NCBI GenBank assembly: GCA_023627715.1
Contig: JAMAHW010000101.1
Span: forward strand, 62,001-126,000
Length of the DNA stretch: 64,000 nt
Source: Periconia sp. R9002
Lineage: Eukaryota > Ascomycota > Dothideomycetes > Pleosporales > Periconiaceae
Reading direction: 5' to 3'
In this document: one piece after another, positions 58,591-64,000 of the stretch
How positions within the stretch are numbered: the first letter of the stretch is position 1
Layout of the letters: the number at the start of each line of letters is the position of its first letter
Made by a program: the position numbers and the translations under genes
The notes under the pieces: generated by a model
The model's database searches: none
What the model was told of the DNA's origin: nothing
The model's input: only the letters and a program-made list of their open reading frames with translations

Positions 58591-60105
58591 CTAAAGCTTA
58601 CAGCTTTCTAGAAGCTCAATAAACTTGGACCACTCTGGAACCGGTCCGATACCCGACGGCGCTTTCATAGTCTTCGCCCAACTGTACTCATGAAGAGTTT
58701 CGATGCAATGCTCCCTACCATACCCGGAATGCTTGACTCCTCCGAATGGTGTCCCCAATGCCATGCGGTTGTAATTGTTGATGAAAACCATCCCGGCATC
58801 TACCTCCCGTCCTGCTTTGGTCGCTTTGGTGACGTCTTTTGAGTAGACTGCACACACAAGACCGAACTGGACCCCATTGGCGATGGAAATGGCTTCTTCG
58901 AACGTGTCGAATATGTTCACTGTCACTACAGGGCCAAAAATCTCTTCCTTGGCCACCGTCATATCGCGGGTCACGCCGGTGAACAGAGTCGGCTTGACAT
59001 AGAAGCCTTTGGCCAGCTTCGGATCGCTGGGTGTCGGTGCTTGCGCCTCGATTTTTGCGCCTTCACGAAGACCAATCTGGATGTACTCTTCGACTTTCTG
59101 CTGATGGGCCTGAGTGACCAACGGTCCTACATGGGTATCTTCATTGGCTCCGTGACCAACTCTGAGTTGCTTGACAACGACGCTTAGTTTGCTGACGAAT
59201 TCATCGTGGATGCCGCGCTGTATAATGATCCTGGACCCGGCCGTGCACGCTTCACCTTGGTTGAAATATCCGCTGTCCACGGCATTTCTCACCGCCAGAT
59301 TGACATCTGCGTCGTCAAATATGATCATCGCATTCTTTCCACCCAGCTCGAGTGAGAGTGGAGTGATGGAGTCTGCGGCGGACTTGCTGACAGCTGCCCC
59401 TCCTCCAGTCGAACCCGTAAAAGTCACTTTGCGCACCTGCGAATGAGAGACAAGAGCTTGCGGAACAGCTGTGCCGACCGCTGGAAGAGCTTGTATGACT
59501 CCCGGTGGGAGGACTTCTTGGGCAAGCTCGATAATCCGCATTGCCGTCAACGGTGCCTGTTCTCCAGGCTTGATAATGATTGTGTTTCCCATGGCCAATG
59601 CAGGCGCACATTTCCCACCAACATGAATGGGGGGCCAGTTGAATGGGATAATGCCCGCCACCACACCATATGGCTCACGGAAGACAAAGGAGTAGATGTT
59701 TCCTTGATCGTAGAAGTCGTCGGGCAGTTTGTCAATCAACGACGCGAAATAGTGGAAAACGCCAATCACAAATGGAACGTCGCCCTCGCGTGCTTGGATA
59801 GTTGGTTTGCCGTTCTCTCTTGAGAGCAACTCGACCAGCTCCTCAAAATGTTGCGATAGCAGATCGCCTACTCGGTGCATATACGTTGCTCGTTCCCGCC
59901 TGGAAACCCATCTCCAGCTCTGAAAGGCCTTTTGCGCGGTGGCTACGGCCTTTTCCACTTCGTCCGTGCCTCCACCTTGAACCTTGGTGATTACCTCGCC
60001 CGTAGCGGGATTATGAACATCGAATTGATGCTCCGGGTTGTTTGAAGACAAGGAGAATCGAGAGATCTCCCCGTATTTTATGGGTTGGAAACTTTTACTC
60101 CCCAT
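58591..60105 (-). CDS. NAD(P)-dependent aldehyde dehydrogenase
   Basis: Intronless, 504 residues from the ATG at 60103-60105. All class hallmarks are present: oxyanion Asn in IIPFNWP (about Asn156), the Rossmann loop FTGSTGGG, general base in SLELGGKNA (about Glu253), catalytic Cys in NQGEACTAGSR (about Cys287), and EEIFGPVVTV near the C-terminus. It oxidises an aldehyde to the acid with NAD(P)+. The FNQGEACTAGSR signature and size suit vanillin/salicylaldehyde or betaine-aldehyde-like members, so an aromatic aldehyde is plausible. No operon-like partner. Cytosolic: no targeting sequence seen. Confidence 0.93.
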   Translation of the reverse strand: MGSKSFQPIKYGEISRFSLSSNNPEHQFDVHNPATGEVITKVQGGGTDEVEKAVATAQKAFQSWRWVSRRERATYMHRVGDLLSQHFEELVELLSRENGKPTIQAREGDVPFVIGVFHYFASLIDKLPDDFYDQGNIYSFVFREPYGVVAGIIPFNWPPIHVGGKCAPALAMGNTIIIKPGEQAPLTAMRIIELAQEVLPPGVIQALPAVGTAVPQALVSHSQVRKVTFTGSTGGGAAVSKSAADSITPLSLELGGKNAMIIFDDADVNLAVRNAVDSGYFNQGEACTAGSRIIIQRGIHDEFVSKLSVVVKQLRVGHGANEDTHVGPLVTQAHQQKVEEYIQIGLREGAKIEAQAPTPSDPKLAKGFYVKPTLFTGVTRDMTVAKEEIFGPVVTVNIFDTFEEAISIANGVQFGLVCAVYSKDVTKATKAGREVDAGMVFINNYNRMALGTPFGGVKHSGYGREHCIETLHEYSWAKTMKAPSGIGPVPEWSKFIELLESCKL

Positions 60106-63100
60106 GGTGATAGCGACCAACCGGTGATGGAGAATGAAGATTTGGACGAGTTGGATGCTGGCGCACCACCCACTGCAATCACCACGGGATTCTTTTGTTC
60201 TTTTGCTGGATAATCAATCTGCAATGGAACGACGTAAAAGTGGCGTGCTGATGGTTATGTTTGCAGGCAAGGGTCACCCTCCAGCACGCTTAGTCTCCCA
60301 ATCAATCTCTACAAACTAACCCATGAGCGCGCACATCCGCGTCTCTTGCATATACTCTTCCGAAGTTGAGGGGATAATGACATCAATAACTTTCACATCT
60401 GTTGTCCCAAACTTTGAACGATGTGCTTACCTTCCGAGACGAGAGAAGGCGACTGTATGCAATCCCGAACTTTCCCACGAGAGAATCATCTGTAGATTAA
60501 GTAACCAACAATAGCATGCGCCTCTACGCATAGATGCCGTACGATCCACAATGCGGCGAGGCCGACACCGCCAGTCGCAACATGAACATGCACCTTTTCA
60601 ACCGCTGTCAATCGGGTTATCTTCATCAAAGTTTAGATAGCCCTTATGTAAGACATGTGGGATGGGATGCCATGTCTTCAGGCTTGCCAATTGTGGTCGT
60701 CTTGGAAGACGTGGCACTAGACACACACCGTCACCGGGTGCGACATTCCGGAGTGAGGCGCGAACTCTATCGACACCCCACATAGCTCCTCGCTAAAGTC
60801 ATCCGCGTCGAATGGGGCAGTAACAACCGCCAAGTCTTTTGTGTTTAGCCCCTCTGGCAGTATGTCAACATTCTTTGATGATAAGGTCTTCATCATGTTG
60901 ACATCACCCATGAACGTCAAGGGAACAACACCTACGGCAACAGTCTGCGTGGCAGGGTCCTGACGCATTACCGTTGTGGTAGAATTGTTTGTCCTGCAGT
61001 CTTCAAATAATTCCCTTCCCCAGTATTTTGGTGCACTGGAAATTTCAGTCTTGGAATCGATTGCTGTAGGGCTAGTCTAGACACTCATCCAAGCTTGTGA
61101 TTCGCGATGTCCCCAACTAGGAATCCATTGGCAGTTCCAACTATACCACCAGAAATGTGACTTCGAAATATTACCTCAAATGATGTGATCAGGAAGTACC
61201 CCTGAAGTCCAAATCCGCTCATCGAGATCGTAGTCAGTATTGTTGTATAATGTCAACACATAACAGCTGCACAGACCTTTTCAATGTCACGGAGAACCTC
61301 CGATTGTCCTTTGAACTCGATCAGGTGTAATACACACAAAAATGACTGCAAAGACACGATTCAGGGAAAATTAGGGAACAAGACTTGCGCGATGTGAGTA
61401 TGCGATTTGCAGCCCTTTTCAGTAAGGGCGACCATTGACAGCTGCAAATCTTTCCCGCTTTATTTACAACGTGCCCATCGCCGAAGCTCTCGTACGATCC
61501 GCTTAAGGCAGTTGTGATTAGATGATCTGTGGGCTTCCGTAGTTAAAAAAATGGAGCATTGGAAGATCTGGAGATGTTCTTATGTTTCTGCGCAAGCAGT
61601 GGGTCATCGTGTCCAAGGTGCAGAATCACATAAACTACCGAAGGGTCCAACGATATTAATATTCCGAGTGGTAATAGGGGAAACAAACCGCCGTGGACGA
61701 ATAGGAGAGAAATCATACCGTCAACGCTTGAGAAGACGATCGGCCCAGTGACGTCAAGAAGGGAGCTGGCTATAATTCGCGTTTCTCGATTGAGGAAGAG
61801 TCGTTCAAGTGCACAGGGGTATCAAACCAGATTAGGCAGGTAAGCTCAAAAAGGTGGCGAAATGGGGTTGAAGCCATTAACCTACTTGAATTGCACAGAA
61901 AAGCGAAAATTCTATCAGAAATCGCCAGAGTTTCTTATCTGCGCTCCGATTAGATAGCTAAACTCACAGGGAATTTCAATTACGTGTCACCAGAACCACC
62001 AAGCCGGATTAGGGTGTGGTATCTTCTCTCATTTCAGTCGAAAGGGTTGTCTGAACCTGTTAGTTTCATGTTTTGGTGGGGGTAGGTGTGCTTTACAAAT
62101 TGTAGTCGTAGATTCTAAAACCCCCCACACAGTACTTGACCAATTGTACAAACTGATCAGACGTGGTTATTATAATCGACCTAGAAGCGACTCGAACAAA
62201 AGTCCTAATGATAGGCGCCGGCCGTAAGCGCGGGCCATGGTTGAACGCACTGCAGCGCGAGTCAATGTCATCTTCGAGTGCAATCAAAAGAAGCATCAAT
62301 GTGTGGGGTAGCTGCTTGGTGGTGGAGTGGGCGCTCGTATTGCACAAAATGCCCCTCTGCTAGACGGCACTGACCAAAACTCCATAGCTTTCTGCAAAAG
62401 GCACGTGGGGTCTCGAGGAAGCCGGAACTTCCAGGTTCGCAGGTGTTCAGACAAAGTCGCTCAAAAACCACCCTTCGCGATATAATAATATTGCCCTCGA
62501 TTTTTCTGCGATTATTTCCTATTTGCGATTGATTCCATATCCTACCTATACTTGCCAAGGCTTTTAGTTATACAGATTGAGGGACTGACATGCATGGCAT
62601 TTTAAGCTTTTTTTCGCACTGACATGATGGCACGTCAGATTATCTCCGTGTTTTTCGAGCAAAGATCTTCTACACTACCTCGCAAAGTTCAGTCTAGTTC
62701 GCACGTGGCTTCACTTGGCTTCCTCATGCCACCCACTGACCGGGAGGATGGATAAAAGGGGACATGTGAGTAAGAAGCACTACACCTGTGTTGAGGAACG
62801 CTGATAGGGTCCCATGAAATACAACACGTATCAAAAACCGTGAATGACCATTTGGTGAACAGAATGGTAGAGGCCTTCTTCCAGCGAGGTTTCACGAAAG
62901 AACAATTATTTTCCGAAGTGTCAACCTTTCAATGTTATATGTGCGATCATATTCGAGAACCTCCTCTATCTACCACTATTCTCAAAAGTACATACCAAGA
63001 TCGATCGTTATGCCGAGGTGACTGGGACGAAGCCGTTGCCCCCGACATTGAAAGCAACAAACTTTCCTACCTCCGAACATGTGGAAAGTCTCCGTCGCAC

Positions 63101-64000
63101 ATACTCAACCCCGCTAACATGTCACTGAGTGTAGCGTGATTTCTAGGTAATTTCTACCTTGGGGGTAGACCTATGTTGGCTTCAACAGCGTTGCGACTCA
63201 GTAGCACGAAGTTAGTGAGTGCGCTAGTAGCCCCTCCAAGTGACCTAAAATTCACCCAGGTCGGCGTCGTTGCTTACTGCCTGCCTTACCCCCCACATAG
63301 AATGAATTCCAGGATACTTTTTTCTATGTCTAACATCTTAGCCGTTTGACTTATATACATTTTGATTGTGCTACAGGTCCATCACACTTGCTGTTTCAGT
63401 GAGCTCCAGCGTTCTATGCGCACAACGTCTCGCAACAACGCCAGGTTACATCGAACAGTCATGATAATGATGCCCCATACCAAAATTGAACCCTGAACGC
63501 TACAAAAATCCCCTTACTAGTAGTTATGTGTCTTAGGGGTTCAGGGGTGCAACTTTAAACGGTAAGGCTGGTGGTCGTATTCGGCTAATGGAGTATTATC
63601 ATTGGTTCACCGGGCTCTCCGCAGTCAAGCGGCTCCAGGAGCCCCATGGATCTACGCAACACTCACTCTCATTATCCTGGGGAGAGCGGACGTCGAGTTT
63701 GCGACCGTCCGATGAGGGGCGGGAATAAGGACTTTTGCTCTCACAAAATACGTTTGCACAGTACCAACGTCGTCCGTTGGTTGTATTCGATACTAACGAA
63801 CTGGACAGAGAGATACGCGAGTACCACTGTGCACTGTCTCTTGCAAAGTGTGCACTGTGCGGTAGTTTTTGATCCTGCACGTCTCCGTCCACACGGGATG
63901 CGGATGCAGATCCTCAAGGTCAAATTGCGATTGCCTGCAAATCCGGTTCTAGCGCACTCTTAGTGGCTGTCACCCATGTGCTTAGCAAAATCACCTCGTG
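60106..64000. other. 3.9 kb gene-poor tail of the window
   Basis: No gene with recognisable motifs in almost 4 kb. The one frame of interest (60717-61075) is listed separately. Composition is close to that of other intergenic DNA and not RIP-like. Confidence 0.5.
60717..61075 (-). other. Unrecognised 119-codon open frame, possible gene remnant
   Basis: Open from a TAG at about 61075-61077 to a stop at 60717. It includes PKYWGRELFEDCRTNNS, then VAVGVVPLTFMGDVNMM, then DLAVVTAPFDADDFSEELC. The composition is protein-like, with an internal ATG at 60968. No family recognised and no neighbouring exon found; it may be a fragment of a decayed gene. Confidence 0.28.

Overview
This is a window of a filamentous ascomycete (Pezizomycotina) nuclear genome. 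Genes carry short 45-110 bp introns with GT(A/G)NG donors and CTAAC/CTGAC-like branch points, there are Zn2Cys6 transcription factors, a HeLo-domain protein and plant-cell-wall enzymes, and one 8 kb block is TpA-saturated in the way left by repeat-induced point mutation (RIP). A Dothideomycete, perhaps Pleosporales, is the best guess, but that is inference from gene content only.

Layout. 0-13 kb: the 3' part of a rhodopsin-domain membrane protein; a HeLo-domain (HET-S-like) gene with an apparent frameshift; a secreted AA8-AA12 cytochrome/PQQ sugar dehydrogenase; a Zn2Cys6 regulator; a SUR7/PalI membrane protein. 14-21 kb: two more Zn2Cys6 regulators, divergently transcribed from about 1.2 kb of shared upstream DNA, one with a GC-AG intron inside the zinc-cluster codons. 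21-27 kb: housekeeping-like genes, namely a branched-chain aminotransferase, a multi-pass membrane protein and a small protein of unknown role.

28-56 kb is an accessory region rich in secreted and carbohydrate-active proteins, with several damaged genes. A rhamnogalacturonan lyase (PL4) gene is split by a RIP-degraded Ty1/copia LTR retrotransposon at 30003-38003, flanked by an intact 5 bp target duplication. Its downstream exon carries a TGG-to-TAG-type nonsense codon 18 bp past the right target duplication, as expected from RIP leaking out of the element. Further along are a six-cysteine small secreted protein, an aldo-keto reductase, a GH28 glycosidase whose usual catalytic-site His and Arg are missing, a secreted-protein gene with an in-frame TAA, a 1184-residue VIT/vWA protein with GLFG tandem repeats, an SGNH esterase and a C-terminal relic of an FAD-linked oxidoreductase. 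PL4, GH28 and the SGNH esterase could act together on pectin; this is inference from family and proximity.

56-64 kb: a conserved-looking protein of unknown function, an aldehyde dehydrogenase, then almost 4 kb with no convincing gene. I found no tRNA, rRNA or CRISPR. I do not see a clearly novel multi-gene system. The strongest leads are the retrotransposon/RIP damage, the HeLo gene, the atypical GH28 and the two secreted proteins. Exon structures come from reading frames and splice signals by eye and have not been tested against transcripts.
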